The notes: generated by a model not told the origin, from the letters alone. A DNA stretch of 64,000 nucleotides from Lachnospira sp900551945 (GCA_048380335.1 DBFCCI010000085.1:1-64000), one strand, 5' to 3'. Numbered from the stretch's first letter, positions 42,795-53,378 are shown. Numbers and translations are program-made.

Positions 42795-45700
42795 TTAGAG
42801 TTGTATTGTTTTTCCTAGTGTGAATGAATATATTAATTTTCTTTTAATATTTAATCCCGTTATCTGACTTACTGCCTTTGCATAGTAATCTAGCTGTACC
42901 TTATATCTTTTCTTAAGTTCTTCTTCACCACTTTTACTTCTATACACTTTATCTGTTTTATAGTCGACTATTGTAATTCCATCAGTTTCTTGTATACACA
43001 TATCAATTACACCTTGAATAATAAGGTCATTACCAGCTTCTTTATCTATAAATACAAATGGCTGCTCTCGTTTTAATTGTCTATTAAGATATGCTTGCCT
43101 TGCTAACTTTCCTATGTCAGAGCATATAAATGTATATATATCATTTACATTTATAGTGTCATATTGCGCCTTTGATAACTTTTCACTTTCATACATCTGT
43201 TTTATATTGTCTGCTATAGCTTCTTTAGATGTTGCTATACTATAATCAAGACAAGCCATAACTTTATGATATGCCGAACCTCTTTCATTACCGACAAGCA
43301 CTTTTTTCTCACCAGAAATAAAGTCAGGTATTATCTCATTGTCTTCTTCGTCATTCTTTTCAAGAGCTTCTTTTAATTCATCTATCATCATACTTTGCTC
43401 GTCAATATCTGACTCTGTTTGCATTTTCTTTAATTCTGATACAGTTACTTTTAATTTCGATGAAGCTTCTGTTTTATATGGATATGGCGGAAGTTCTTCT
43501 TGTGTTATGTCCGATTTATTCAATAAATCTTCTGCTGAATTTTCAACTTTAGACTCACTATTTATTGTATCTTTATTATGTTGTATGTCTGATTTATTCA
43601 ATATTTCTTGTTGTGACATATTACTATCTATTACAGTTTTATCAACAGCTATATCACTATTTTTTAAAATGTTAGCTTGTATATCTTCTTGTTCTATGTC
43701 CGATTTATTCAATGTGTCTAATTCTAGTATTTTAAATATTCCACTGTTGTTATCCATATAGGCAACTGGCATTACTACATCAAAATAATTCTGGACTTCT
43801 GATACATCTGAATAAGAAAAACCATTTAACTTAGTTATCTGTCTTGCCTTGTCCTGCCATTTTTTAATCTTGTTTTCTTTGCTTTTACTAGACACTGTTC
43901 CAACCATTATAAGCTTTTCTCTTGCTCTTGTCATCGCAACATATAATACTCTTAATTCTTCACTTATACTTTCTTGTGTAATTTTAATTCCAACTGCCGC
44001 TTTTATACAAGTTGGATTTTTAATTCGCTTATTTAGATTAACAACATTTGTGCCAACTCCAAAATCTTGGTCTACTACAACATTTCCCGTTGCGTCCATA
44101 AGATTTAACTTCTTATCCATTCCGGCTACAAATACTACCGGAAATTCAAGTCCTTTACTCTTATGAATACTCATTACTCTTACAAGGTTTTCATTCTCGC
44201 CTAAAATAGAAGCTTCACCAAAATCAACTTCAAACTTCTGCATACGTTGTACATATCTTAAGAAATTAAATAACCCATTGTAACTTGTACTTTCAAATGA
44301 TGATGCTCTTGAAAGCAACAAATCAAGATTAGCTTGTCTTGCCTTACCTGCTGGCATTGTTCCTACATAATCATAATAACCGGTGTTATACATAACTTCC
44401 CATAACAAACTATAGATAGACATAAGCTCTGACTTCTGACGAAAGACTTCTAAAGCTTCAACAAATGATATTATCTTTTCAATCAATTTTTCATCAAGGT
44501 TCATTAAGCCATACATTTCAATATAACTTAAAGTTTCAAAGCTAACAGCTTCTTGTCCCAAATCTTGTTGTACAGCTTTAGCTACATCTTTTTCTAAATA
44601 ATCACCATCTTTAATATCTTCTTGTTTTTCAATTGAATTATCGTCTTTTAAAGATGTAGTTATACAATTATTATCCAAATTACTTATATTATCTGATTTA
44701 GCTAAATTATCTTTTAATAAAAGACTCGTCTTATTATCGTCATTTACCAACTTTACATATTCTGCTATATCAGACATTATTGTATACAAACATCTCTTTC
44801 TATCAATAAGCCTTATCTTTGACAACTCGTCTGTATCAAACTTGCCAAAATAAGAAAGCATAACTGCTGCCATAGGTATATCCTGTAATGGATTGTCTAT
44901 TATTGTAAGATAATTAATTATTAACTTAATCTCTCTTACATTAAAATAGCCCGTTGTTGCGTCTGAATATGCAGGTATTCCATTATTCATAAGCTCATTT
45001 ACAAATACATCTGCCCAACCTGTGATTGTCCTTAATAGTATTACTATATCTGAATACTTAATTCTCCTATAACCTTCTGCACATTTTTTATCATATACCA
45101 TATATGGTCTTTTTGTGTCACCTTCAACAAGTTGTTTAATACGATTTGCAATAGCTCTTGCTTGCTGTTCTTTTGAAGTTAATTCTTCATCTAGCAATAT
45201 ATTATTAACTTTTTTATTTTTACTTTGACTAACACTACCACTTAAATCAACAGATTTATTAACATCTTTTATATTATTATCTTCTTGTGTTATTTCTTCG
45301 TCTTCTGGCTCTTTGGGACTTACAAGTAATATTTCTGTTGCGTTGTCTGCACCAAAAGTTACACATAAATTATTATCAAGTGTATTATCATTGTTGTCAT
45401 AGTCAAAACCAACATTAAGTTTTGCCGAGTCATCATATAACACACCTGTATAATCCACATTCATTGCCATTTTAAATACATCGTTGGTACATTCAAGAAC
45501 ATTTTTACGACTTCTAAAGTTCTTTTGTAATTCAATCTTTTGACATTTACTTTCGTCATTCGTATAAGTGTTATACTTTTCCATAAATAACTGTGGTCTT
45601 GCCATTCTAAAGCGATATATACTTTGCTTAACGTCACCAACCATATATATATTATTGTATTCTGGATTAACTTTCCCCTTTGATACTGCTGTTAGAATTT

Positions 45701-46931
45701 CTTCTTGAAGCATATTACTGTCCTGATATTCGTCAATTAATATTTCTGAATAATACTCACTTAAAATATCACTAGCATCTGTATATGTACTTACACCATT
45801 TTCTCGATGAACAAGTACATTTAACGCCAAATGCTCCATATCATTAAAGTCAATAATATTTCTATCTCTTTTTTCAGCCTGTATTCTGTCAGAAAAATCT
45901 TTTGCAAGTTTTATCATTACTGATACTGCTTCGTAATTTTCTTTAATATTTTGTATCATACCCGTAACGTCTTGTGTAAAGATTTTGCCCTTTAAAGTTT
46001 TTGTTAAAAAATTCTTAAAGTCATCACGCCCCTCTTTAACATAAGACTTTTTTTCTTCTGATACATCAGCCACCTTTTTTCTTCCCAATGCTGTAAAACT
46101 CATAAGCCTTACTCTTTTGGCTAAGTCATTAAATGTATTAGAACCTAACATTAAGTTTATTGCATTACTATCATCTGTTATAGCTTCCTTATATTGCTTA
46201 GGGCCATCTACTTCATCACACATAGCTTTATAAACTTCATATTTTTTATAATAATCATTAAGTCTTCTAAACACATAATCCTTAAGATATCTTACTGCTA
46301 AATTATTTTCAAAAGCTTCTTCGCTGTCAATATCATACAGGCTTAAAGCTGAAGCAAACCACTCGTCTTGCCACGGATAACTTCTTGCAAAATTATATAA
46401 TTTAAGAATAATACTTTCTATTGCCGTATCATCTCTGCCCGTTCCATATCCATCAACAAAATGTATAAATTCATCACTACCTTCTGCATAATAATCTTCA
46501 AGTAGTTGTTCCATTACATCGTGTTCAAGAAGCTTAATCTCACCCTCATCCGCTGTTCTAAAACCGGGGTCTATATCAATATCCGTAAAATAATTCCTTA
46601 TAATGTTAAGACAAAAACTGTCTATTGTAGTTATCTGTGCATTGTTAATTAATGTAAGTTGTCTTTGAAGTCTTGCATTTTCAGGTTCTTTATCTAAATA
46701 ACTTTCTATAGATTCTCTTATTCGTTGTTTCATTTCAGAAGCTGCTGCCTTTGTAAATGTAACAATAACCATTTTATCTATATCAACAGGATTATCTTCT
46801 GATACAATCTTTTGTATAATGCGCTCAACAAGTACTGCTGTCTTTCCCGAACCTGCTGCCGCTGATACTAATATATTTCTATTGTCAAGCTCAATCGCTT
46901 TCTTTTGCTCTAACGTCCAGTTGTTTGCCAT
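42795..46931 (-). CDS. addA: Helicase-exonuclease AddAB, subunit AddA
   Basis: ATP-driven helicase and nuclease for double-strand-break end processing. The 1378-aa protein has Walker A SAAAGSGKTAVL near residue 23, DEYQDSNMLQ (motif II) near 400, a motif V region MSIHKSKGLEFPVVF, and a C-terminal RecB nuclease domain with GVIDMCIQE and IVDYKTDK. It is longer than B. subtilis AddA (about 1232) because of Asn/Asp/Ser-rich insertions, one with repeated LNKSDI motifs (43507-43713). Start ATG 46931 is preceded by GGAGGGG; GTG at 46937 is also possible. It overlaps addB by 41 nt. Confidence 0.97.
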   Translation of the reverse strand: MANNWTLEQKKAIELDNRNILVSAAAGSGKTAVLVERIIQKIVSEDNPVDIDKMVIVTFTKAAASEMKQRIRESIESYLDKEPENARLQRQLTLINNAQITTIDSFCLNIIRNYFTDIDIDPGFRTADEGEIKLLEHDVMEQLLEDYYAEGSDEFIHFVDGYGTGRDDTAIESIILKLYNFARSYPWQDEWFASALSLYDIDSEEAFENNLAVRYLKDYVFRRLNDYYKKYEVYKAMCDEVDGPKQYKEAITDDSNAINLMLGSNTFNDLAKRVRLMSFTALGRKKVADVSEEKKSYVKEGRDDFKNFLTKTLKGKIFTQDVTGMIQNIKENYEAVSVMIKLAKDFSDRIQAEKRDRNIIDFNDMEHLALNVLVHRENGVSTYTDASDILSEYYSEILIDEYQDSNMLQEEILTAVSKGKVNPEYNNIYMVGDVKQSIYRFRMARPQLFMEKYNTYTNDESKCQKIELQKNFRSRKNVLECTNDVFKMAMNVDYTGVLYDDSAKLNVGFDYDNNDNTLDNNLCVTFGADNATEILLVSPKEPEDEEITQEDNNIKDVNKSVDLSGSVSQSKNKKVNNILLDEELTSKEQQARAIANRIKQLVEGDTKRPYMVYDKKCAEGYRRIKYSDIVILLRTITGWADVFVNELMNNGIPAYSDATTGYFNVREIKLIINYLTIIDNPLQDIPMAAVMLSYFGKFDTDELSKIRLIDRKRCLYTIMSDIAEYVKLVNDDNKTSLLLKDNLAKSDNISNLDNNCITTSLKDDNSIEKQEDIKDGDYLEKDVAKAVQQDLGQEAVSFETLSYIEMYGLMNLDEKLIEKIISFVEALEVFRQKSELMSIYSLLWEVMYNTGYYDYVGTMPAGKARQANLDLLLSRASSFESTSYNGLFNFLRYVQRMQKFEVDFGEASILGENENLVRVMSIHKSKGLEFPVVFVAGMDKKLNLMDATGNVVVDQDFGVGTNVVNLNKRIKNPTCIKAAVGIKITQESISEELRVLYVAMTRAREKLIMVGTVSSKSKENKIKKWQDKARQITKLNGFSYSDVSEVQNYFDVVMPVAYMDNNSGIFKILELDTLNKSDIEQEDIQANILKNSDIAVDKTVIDSNMSQQEILNKSDIQHNKDTINSESKVENSAEDLLNKSDITQEELPPYPYKTEASSKLKVTVSELKKMQTESDIDEQSMMIDELKEALEKNDEEDNEIIPDFISGEKKVLVGNERGSAYHKVMACLDYSIATSKEAIADNIKQMYESEKLSKAQYDTINVNDIYTFICSDIGKLARQAYLNRQLKREQPFVFIDKEAGNDLIIQGVIDMCIQETDGITIVDYKTDKVYRSKSGEEELKKRYKVQLDYYAKAVSQITGLNIKRKLIYSFTLGKTIQL
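43507..43713 (-). repeat. Three 18-bp repeats in the addA linker
   Basis: ATGTCCGATTTATTCAAT occurs at 43507-43524 and 43696-43713, and with one change (T for C) at 43585-43602. On the coding strand each encodes LNKSDI. The repeats lie in a low-complexity linker before the nuclease domain. Confidence 0.85.
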
Positions 46932-49900
46932 CGTCACTTGCCCCCTCCTTAATCTTCTTCCACAGTTCTTCGTCATTGAATTTCTTTAATACCTTATATT
47001 GACTTCCATTAAGGTCTGGTGAAAAACCACATACGGCACTAAACTCACAGTAATCACAAGCTGTTCTGTCTGACTGTTTGTACGGATTAATACTAAGCTC
47101 TCCGTCATATATTTGCTTAGTCATTTCTAATGTCTTACCAGATACGAACTTTTCAAGCATATCAAACTGTGTTGTTGTCATAGTCTTACTTTTTCTTTCG
47201 TCTAATTCTTGACCGCCCTTTTTAAACGCTATTGGAATGTTAAGCGACTTTCCGTCTGTATCGTCCATTTTCTTAATAATATCTACATTATCATTGACAA
47301 CACCTTTCATTTTCAATGCTTCTTGTATTTTAGTATTAACACATTCCTTTTGTTCTTCTTCACTAAGCTTTGAAAATTCTAGTGCGTCATCAGTCATATC
47401 TATTATTGGATTATCCATATTAAAATACAAAACACCTGCTGGAACAACATTTTTGCCATTATAACGCTTCTGCTCAATATACTTAGCTGCTTTCATATAC
47501 ATAATAAGTTGAAGCTTTAAGCCATAGTAAGTCTTTAACAACTCAAAATCTGACTTTCCCGATTTATAATCAACAATCCTTACATATACATTGTTTTCAT
47601 CTTCACATATATCAATTCTATCAATCTTACCTATCATTGAAAGTGTCTTTTTCTTTTCAACAACTTCTCCTGCAAGCTCAAATGTCTTTTCATAAGCATC
47701 TGGTCTAAACACTCCATTTTCCAGTTGCTTACCAATCGCCCATATCGTTCTGTCTGCAAGTTCTGTCATTCGCTTTATCATAAATTGATTTCTTGTTGTA
47801 TCTTTGAGTATGCTATATTCTTCCTTATCTGCAAGACGTTTGATACTGTCTGTAACAAAGCTTCTTCTCTCATCATCTTTTAACAGTGAAAATGACTTCT
47901 TTTCTTTCTTTAACTGCACAGACACTTCTTCTATTACTCTATGCAAAATAGTACCGAAATCACTTACTCTAAAGTTATATTCTTCTCTATCTTCAAGCCT
48001 TAGACCATACTGCAAATAATATGCAAACTGACACGCCGCATAACTTTCAAATGCCGTTACACTTCCTTCAATATTGTCACCGTACATATTATTAACAACA
48101 TTTTCACTTAAAGCCTTAATATAATTCTCCTCTGACCATTCTATAGAAGACTTTGGTATCTTGATATATTTTCTTTGAGTATCATCTTCAAGTTCCCATT
48201 CATCAACTTCTAACTTTGGATACATTATTCTCATGTTTCGCAAAAGATACGATGGCATAAGTGCTTTTCCTTCGCTGTCTTTTTTGGCAAATGTTATATA
48301 AAGCTTTTCATTTGTTTTAGTCATTATAAGATACAAATAGAACTTTTGAACAAATGCTTTTTCTCTTGAAGACGGTGACAACATTACGTCCATTTCTTCT
48401 AATAAACTTCTATCTGCTTCTGAAAGTATTCCCTTATTATCATTTTTCTTAGGCACAATACCGTCATTTACTCCAACAAAAAACAACACCTTAATATTGT
48501 CAAGTCGTGTTCTTTCAATATCACCTACTACAACGCAGTCAGCAGTCGGTGGAATAAGTCCGACCTTGATTTCATCAAAGCCTGCGTCAATTATCTTTCT
48601 AAATTCCTTAACAGATACACGTTCTTCACCTAAAAGTGTTACTATTTTGTCAAATAACTCCATAACCTTTTTGTAAAGCTGACCATATTCATTGCCCGTA
48701 TCTTCAAGCTGTGATAATTCTTCTATCTTATGTTGGCAGTCCATTCCTGCTATAAAATAATAAAGTGCTGTTACATAATCTCTTACCGTTGCATTTTTTT
48801 GTCTTAATGCACTATCAAGCTCCTTTAATGGCTCTACAATAATGCTTCTTAAATTTTCAAGACGTTCATAGTCATACATCTTATTCTTACGGCGGCTCTT
48901 TTTCTTCCACTCGTTATACCAAGAACTTCTGCCCCTTATACCAGTAGCTAGACAATAATTGTCAAGCATATCTGTGTCATTTCTTGAAATATCAGTCATA
49001 CCCGTTCTTAGATATCTTATTACACTGTCATAGGAAAAGCCTTTTTCTACAATCTCAAGCGCACTTCTTATCATTTCAACAAATGGATTATCTGTAACTG
49101 ACCTTTTTTGGTCAACGAAAAATGGAATATCATTTTGCTGTAACATATTACCTGCCATAGTTCCGTATTGCGCCATATCACCACTTACAATTGCTATATC
49201 TTTATATCTATAACCTAACTTTCTAGTCATTATCATTATGTTAGAAATTGCGTATTGAATTTCTTCTTTTGGAGTAGAAGCGGCAAATATTTTTATATTG
49301 TCAGCTTTGTTGTAATATCTATTGTGATTATATCTAAATAAATTTTGTTCAAGAAAACTTAACTCACCTGATTGTGAAAATCTTGACTTACTCTTATCGT
49401 TAAGTAAAATATTTTCTTCGACTGTAACGTGTTGCTCATCGCATATCCTATGAAGCTTGCTTACCATATCTTTACTCATAAAGAAAAGATTTTGCATACC
49501 ATCATAGATATTAACTTGTTCCTTTGCGTCGGCTGTCACAGTAACACATATCTGTCTACAAAGTACAAGAAGCAATCTTATTAACTTGTACTGAATTGGC
49601 GTAAAACCTGTAAAGCCATCAAATACTATCTCGCTGTCTTTTATAATCTCTGACTTGTCAACTATACTGCATAATACGTCAAGAATTTCTTCTGATGTTA
49701 TATAGTTGTCGCTCATATATTCTTTAAACTGACTATATACAAGACTTACATCTTCAAGCTTTGCACTTAATTGTCTGTTTTTTTCAATGTCTTGTGACTG
49801 TCTTATTAAATCAAGCTTATCTATTCCTATATCATACTGTAAAAGTTCTGATATAACTGACTTTAACTCTGATACAAAGCCTGTCTTATTAATACTATTT

Positions 49901-50229
49901 CCAAAAAAGCCTAACTGCCTTTTGCAGTTCTCAAGAACGTGTCTTATTATTAAATTCTTACCTGTATCGTCTATTACTGTTCTATTCTCTCCACCAACTT
50001 CTTCAAATACCTTATAAGCCAATCTTTCAAAACTGACAACGTCTATGTTAAGTATTCCTTTGTTCGGGTGTAACATTACTAGCTTTTTTTGTGTTTCCAT
50101 AGTGTACTGTTCTGGTACAACTACTATATAATTACTGTCTGGATTATCAATTGACTTTTTTATTATATTCTCATATATATAAGTCGACTTACCATAACCA
50201 GAGCTTCCTATAACTAATTGCAGGGACAT
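46891..50229 (-). CDS. addB: Helicase-exonuclease AddAB, subunit AddB
   Basis: Chi-recognising, nuclease-bearing partner of AddA. The 1112-aa protein has Walker A GSSGYGKST at residues 8-16, a RecB-type nuclease motif (GKIDRIDI, then VDYKSGKS) near 925-960, and four Cys for the iron-sulphur cluster (AACQFAYY near 797 and ACDYCEFSAVCGF near 1075). GAGG lies before ATG 50229. It is the first gene of the addB-addA operon. Confidence 0.97.
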   Translation of the reverse strand: MSLQLVIGSSGYGKSTYIYENIIKKSIDNPDSNYIVVVPEQYTMETQKKLVMLHPNKGILNIDVVSFERLAYKVFEEVGGENRTVIDDTGKNLIIRHVLENCKRQLGFFGNSINKTGFVSELKSVISELLQYDIGIDKLDLIRQSQDIEKNRQLSAKLEDVSLVYSQFKEYMSDNYITSEEILDVLCSIVDKSEIIKDSEIVFDGFTGFTPIQYKLIRLLLVLCRQICVTVTADAKEQVNIYDGMQNLFFMSKDMVSKLHRICDEQHVTVEENILLNDKSKSRFSQSGELSFLEQNLFRYNHNRYYNKADNIKIFAASTPKEEIQYAISNIMIMTRKLGYRYKDIAIVSGDMAQYGTMAGNMLQQNDIPFFVDQKRSVTDNPFVEMIRSALEIVEKGFSYDSVIRYLRTGMTDISRNDTDMLDNYCLATGIRGRSSWYNEWKKKSRRKNKMYDYERLENLRSIIVEPLKELDSALRQKNATVRDYVTALYYFIAGMDCQHKIEELSQLEDTGNEYGQLYKKVMELFDKIVTLLGEERVSVKEFRKIIDAGFDEIKVGLIPPTADCVVVGDIERTRLDNIKVLFFVGVNDGIVPKKNDNKGILSEADRSLLEEMDVMLSPSSREKAFVQKFYLYLIMTKTNEKLYITFAKKDSEGKALMPSYLLRNMRIMYPKLEVDEWELEDDTQRKYIKIPKSSIEWSEENYIKALSENVVNNMYGDNIEGSVTAFESYAACQFAYYLQYGLRLEDREEYNFRVSDFGTILHRVIEEVSVQLKKEKKSFSLLKDDERRSFVTDSIKRLADKEEYSILKDTTRNQFMIKRMTELADRTIWAIGKQLENGVFRPDAYEKTFELAGEVVEKKKTLSMIGKIDRIDICEDENNVYVRIVDYKSGKSDFELLKTYYGLKLQLIMYMKAAKYIEQKRYNGKNVVPAGVLYFNMDNPIIDMTDDALEFSKLSEEEQKECVNTKIQEALKMKGVVNDNVDIIKKMDDTDGKSLNIPIAFKKGGQELDERKSKTMTTTQFDMLEKFVSGKTLEMTKQIYDGELSINPYKQSDRTACDYCEFSAVCGFSPDLNGSQYKVLKKFNDEELWKKIKEGASDDGKQLDVRAKESD

Positions 50230-50398
50230 ACATTACCTCTTTTCTAATCCAGCTTTATACAAACATATGTTCTTTTATTTAATTATACTATATTTGATTT
50301 TAATGTCAATGTTATTTTATTTGGCATATTAAGAAATCCTACGCATATAATTATAACAGCCTATATAGGAGATTATTATTATTTAAGGAAGTGTGCGC

Positions 50399-50923
50399 AT
50401 GAGTTCTTCTACTAAAATTGTTGTTATTCCAATGAAACGTTTGATAATGGCTGGGGTTGCTATAGTAGCTGTGATTTTGCTTATTATAATAATTGCATTA
50501 AGTTTAAACAGTGAACCTGCACCATCTTCAAGTAATAACATATATAATTCTAATGCCAAAACTAGTTCTGATAATGTGGTTTCAAATAGTACTAATGAAA
50601 CTGTTGAAAGCAACAACACATCTGTGCAAGGTAATACATATATTCCTGGGGTATATACTGCCTCTCTTTCACTCAATGGAAATCCTGTTGACATTCAAGT
50701 GACTGTTGATAAAAATAATATTAACAATATTGAAATGGTAAATGTATCTGACTCAATAACTACTATGTATCCTCTTATCCAAAATGTATTTGATGAGATT
50801 GCAAATGAAGTTATGAAAAATGGAACTGCTAAGAATATATCATATAAGGCTGATAATAAATATACTTCCACTATGATACTTAATGCTATTGATGAAGCAC
50901 TTAGTAAGTGTATTGTTAGATAA
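50399..50923 (+). CDS. Membrane-anchored protein with FMN-binding-like C-terminal domain
   Basis: A 174-aa protein with one membrane helix at about 13-36, a Ser/Asn-rich linker (40-80) and a C-terminal domain of about 90 residues. It contains YIPGVYTASLSLNG and YTSTMILNAIDEALSK, resembling the start and end of FMN_bind domains; the threonine that takes flavin is not certain (YTST is the candidate). AAGGAA lies 8 nt before ATG 50399; the GTG at 50393 is too close. Divergent from addB; a perfect bidirectional terminator follows. Confidence 0.75.
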   Translation: MSSSTKIVVIPMKRLIMAGVAIVAVILLIIIIALSLNSEPAPSSSNNIYNSNAKTSSDNVVSNSTNETVESNNTSVQGNTYIPGVYTASLSLNGNPVDIQVTVDKNNINNIEMVNVSDSITTMYPLIQNVFDEIANEVMKNGTAKNISYKADNKYTSTMILNAIDEALSKCIVR

Positions 50924-50940
50924 ATATATATTTATAACAC

Positions 50941-50994
50941 AAAAACTGCCATAAATAATTAGCTATTAATTGCTAATTATTTATGGCAGTTTTT
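50941..50994. terminator. Perfect 23-bp bidirectional terminator
   Basis: AAAAACTGCCATAAATAATT plus AGC pairs exactly with its downstream copy around an 8-nt loop. T runs follow on both strands. It separates convergent genes. Confidence 0.93.
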
Positions 50995-51018
50995 ATATTT
51001 TTATTATCTTTATATTAT

Positions 51019-51519
51019 TTATTCAAACACTCTCTTAATACTGTCGTAATGTAAGAATATTCCTTGCTTTGCGATTTCTTCAATCTCTTGCTTTGTCGCA
51101 AGCTTGTAACCGTCTGTTTCTTCTTGTTGTAACTTTAAGTCTGACTCTGCAAAGTCCATTTCAAATCTATACACATCTACAAAATAATTGTCACCCTCAC
51201 CCGGATTTTCTCTTTTATATGTAAACACATATCCGCCCTCTGCATTAGATACATCAAGCCCTGTTTCTTCACCAACTTCTCTTATTACGGCTTTTTTAGA
51301 TGTTTCACCAGCTTGTGCTGCGCCACCTGATACTTCCCACCAGCCTGCTGCCCAAGCTTTAGTCATTACTCGCTTAGTAATAAGAAATCTTCCATCACTT
51401 CTTTTTATAACTCCAAGCACTGTAAGATGATATTCTCCATCTTTAAGTATCCAGTCATTACGCTTCATTGTCCGACCTGTAACATTTTTATTAGCATCAT
51501 AAATATCCCAATATTCCAT
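51019..51519 (-). CDS. NUDIX hydrolase
   Basis: A 166-aa hydrolase of nucleoside diphosphate derivatives. The Nudix box is complete (GAAQAGETSKKAVIREVGEE then TGL, residues about 66-88), and ADANKNVTG-like N-terminal sequence places it near the isopentenyl-diphosphate-isomerase-like NUDIX branch. GGGAG lies before ATG. Substrate unknown. Confidence 0.9.
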   Translation of the reverse strand: MEYWDIYDANKNVTGRTMKRNDWILKDGEYHLTVLGVIKRSDGRFLITKRVMTKAWAAGWWEVSGGAAQAGETSKKAVIREVGEETGLDVSNAEGGYVFTYKRENPGEGDNYFVDVYRFEMDFAESDLKLQQEETDGYKLATKQEIEEIAKQGIFLHYDSIKRVFE

Positions 51520-51600
51520 ATTTTCTCCCTACTTATAATTATTTTTAACATTAATAATTCACTATTACTTCAATAAATTTTAACTTCTTCTAATACAAGC

Positions 51601-51643
51601 AAGTTCTCCACTGACTGCCTTTTGCAATACAACTGGAGAACTT
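51601..51643 (-). terminator. Hairpin after hisS
   Basis: AAGTTCTCCA / TGGAGAACTT, with a large loop that itself can pair weakly. It lies between the hisS stop and the NUDIX start. The T tract is weak. Confidence 0.5.
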
Positions 51644-51677
51644 ACTTAATAGTGTTAAAATCAACTATCTTATATAA

Positions 51678-52931
51678 TTATTTTTCAAACATACTAACTT
51701 CATCACTTTGACCTGCAACAATAAAGCCATCATAATTTCTTTCTTCTAACTTATTCAAGAACTTACCCATCTTCTTAGGTCTTACATAAATAGAAGCTAT
51801 GTTACCCTCACTTCTTAACTTATCAGCAGTTTTAATAGCTTCAACAAGACTTCCTTCGTCATACATAACTGCAATCTTCTTTGACTTATGTTCTACATCA
51901 ATTCCATTTTCCATAAGGATTGAGAATATTCTTTCAAAACCAATTGAAAATCCAACTGCTGGAATTGACTGATTAAGGAACTTGCCAATAAGATTATCAT
52001 AACGACCACCACCTGCAACTGCACCCTTAAAGTCAATACTTTCTACTTCAAAGACTGTACCAGTGTAATACCCTTGTCCTCTTACAAGAGAAAGGTCAAA
52101 TACTACATCAAATGAATTATCTGAAAGTTCATTTACTGCGTTCATAATATACTCAAGACTTTCAACTGGTGTCTTATCTTCAAGCATATCCTTTAATGAA
52201 TTAAGGCTAAAGTCTTTCTTTGATAAAAATTCAACAAACTTTTGAATAGCTGTATTGTCAAATTCTTTTTCTGTGAGTTCTTCCTTAACTCCGTCCATGC
52301 CAATCTTATCCATCTTGTCAAATGTAATACATACACTATCAAGCTCGCTTTCTTTAAAGCCCATCTGCATAAGAACTGCTCTTAAAAGTCTTCTGTCATT
52401 TAACTTAACCTTAAAGTTCTTAAGTCCAATTGCCTTAAGAGCTTTAGTTGTTGTAAGAATAAGTTCAACTTCACTATCTGCTGAATCAGAGCCAATAATA
52501 TCAATATCACATTGAATAAATTCTCTTAATCTACCCTTTTGTGGTCTTTCAGCTCTATACACTCTATCCATTTGAATACACTTCATAGGAAGTGTTAATT
52601 TATCCTTGTTATTAGCATAATATCTGCTAAGAGGAAGTGTAAGGTCATATCTTAAACCCATATCTGCAAGTTCGTTTTCATTTTCAGAGGTTACGCCCTT
52701 AGCTAATGCCTTATCAAGCTTATCTCCCCTTTTCATTATCTTAAAAATAAGATTAAGGTTCTCACCACCTTCACTCTTATCAAGATTTTCAATATCTTCA
52801 AGAATTGGTGTAACAATATGCTCAAAACCATTTTCTGTATATACACTTAATATTTTATTTTGAAGATAATCTCTTATTTCAACCTCATTAGGAAGATAAT
52901 CATTAGTGCCTTTAACTGATGTTACTTTCAT
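51678..52931 (-). CDS. hisS: Histidyl-tRNA synthetase
   Basis: Charges tRNA-His. The 417-aa class II enzyme has motif 2 VYRAERPQKGRLREF near 108, the HisRS signatures LVRGQGYYTGTVFEV and GGGRYDNL near 260-300, motif 3 PAVGFSIGFER near 315, and an anticodon-binding domain ending at SDEVSMFEK. ATG 52931 has GGAG 11 nt upstream; TTG 52937 is possible. No T-box was found upstream. The HisZ alternative is less likely because catalytic motifs are intact. Confidence 0.9.
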   Translation of the reverse strand: MKVTSVKGTNDYLPNEVEIRDYLQNKILSVYTENGFEHIVTPILEDIENLDKSEGGENLNLIFKIMKRGDKLDKALAKGVTSENENELADMGLRYDLTLPLSRYYANNKDKLTLPMKCIQMDRVYRAERPQKGRLREFIQCDIDIIGSDSADSEVELILTTTKALKAIGLKNFKVKLNDRRLLRAVLMQMGFKESELDSVCITFDKMDKIGMDGVKEELTEKEFDNTAIQKFVEFLSKKDFSLNSLKDMLEDKTPVESLEYIMNAVNELSDNSFDVVFDLSLVRGQGYYTGTVFEVESIDFKGAVAGGGRYDNLIGKFLNQSIPAVGFSIGFERIFSILMENGIDVEHKSKKIAVMYDEGSLVEAIKTADKLRSEGNIASIYVRPKKMGKFLNKLEERNYDGFIVAGQSDEVSMFEK

Positions 52932-53194
52932 TCTCAATTTCTCTCCTTCACAAATTTTACCATATTCCATATATGTACATTAAATGTAAATAAATTTTAT
53001 AATTATACACATCTAATACACAATTAATGCTTATATACGTTTAAGAATACCACAACTTCACACAAATATCCATAAATTTATTAAACTTCTTCTCCCCACA
53101 AATAATATCTTGCTCTAATTCTAAAAAGCTCAACATATACAATTCAACTCTCTCACATTTTGTCCATTTTATTTTTATAGAAGCCAAAAAACAA
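52932..53194. other. Gap upstream of hisS
   Basis: AT-rich DNA before palindrome copy D. A minus-strand frame at about 53035-53150 (…ELYMLSFLELEQDIICGEKK…) is open for roughly 40 codons but has no convincing start; I do not call it a gene. Confidence 0.4.
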
Positions 53195-53349
53195 GATATC
53201 AGCATTATATAAAGTAATAAATGTACTATTTAAAGAACAACTACCTATATTTGTATGACAGTAGCAAACAGACTTGTTTGACAAGGACATACAAATATAG
53301 ATAGTTGTACTTTCACTGGTGTGTGTATACTTTATATAATACTGATATC
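53195..53349. repeat. Long imperfect palindrome, family 1 copy D
   Basis: Arms 53195-53216 (GATATCAGCATTATATAAAG plus TA) and 53328-53349 pair over 22 bp with one G-U (minus strand). The inner stem is ACAACTACCTATATTTGTAT / ATACAAATATAGATAGTTGT, and the apical hairpin is CAAACA-GACT-TGTTTG. It shares TTTCACTGGTGTGTGT with copy A. It lies between the decayed kinase and hisS. Confidence 0.85.
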
Positions 53350-53378
53350 TCCAACATATTAAAAATAGGCAAACCACC

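Noticed and set aside
52932..53150. T-box leader for hisS
   Set aside because: No TGGxACCGCG-type antiterminator sequence or specifier stem was found.
53035..53150. Open minus-strand frame of about 40 codons upstream of hisS
   Set aside because: No start codon with a suitable ribosome binding site.
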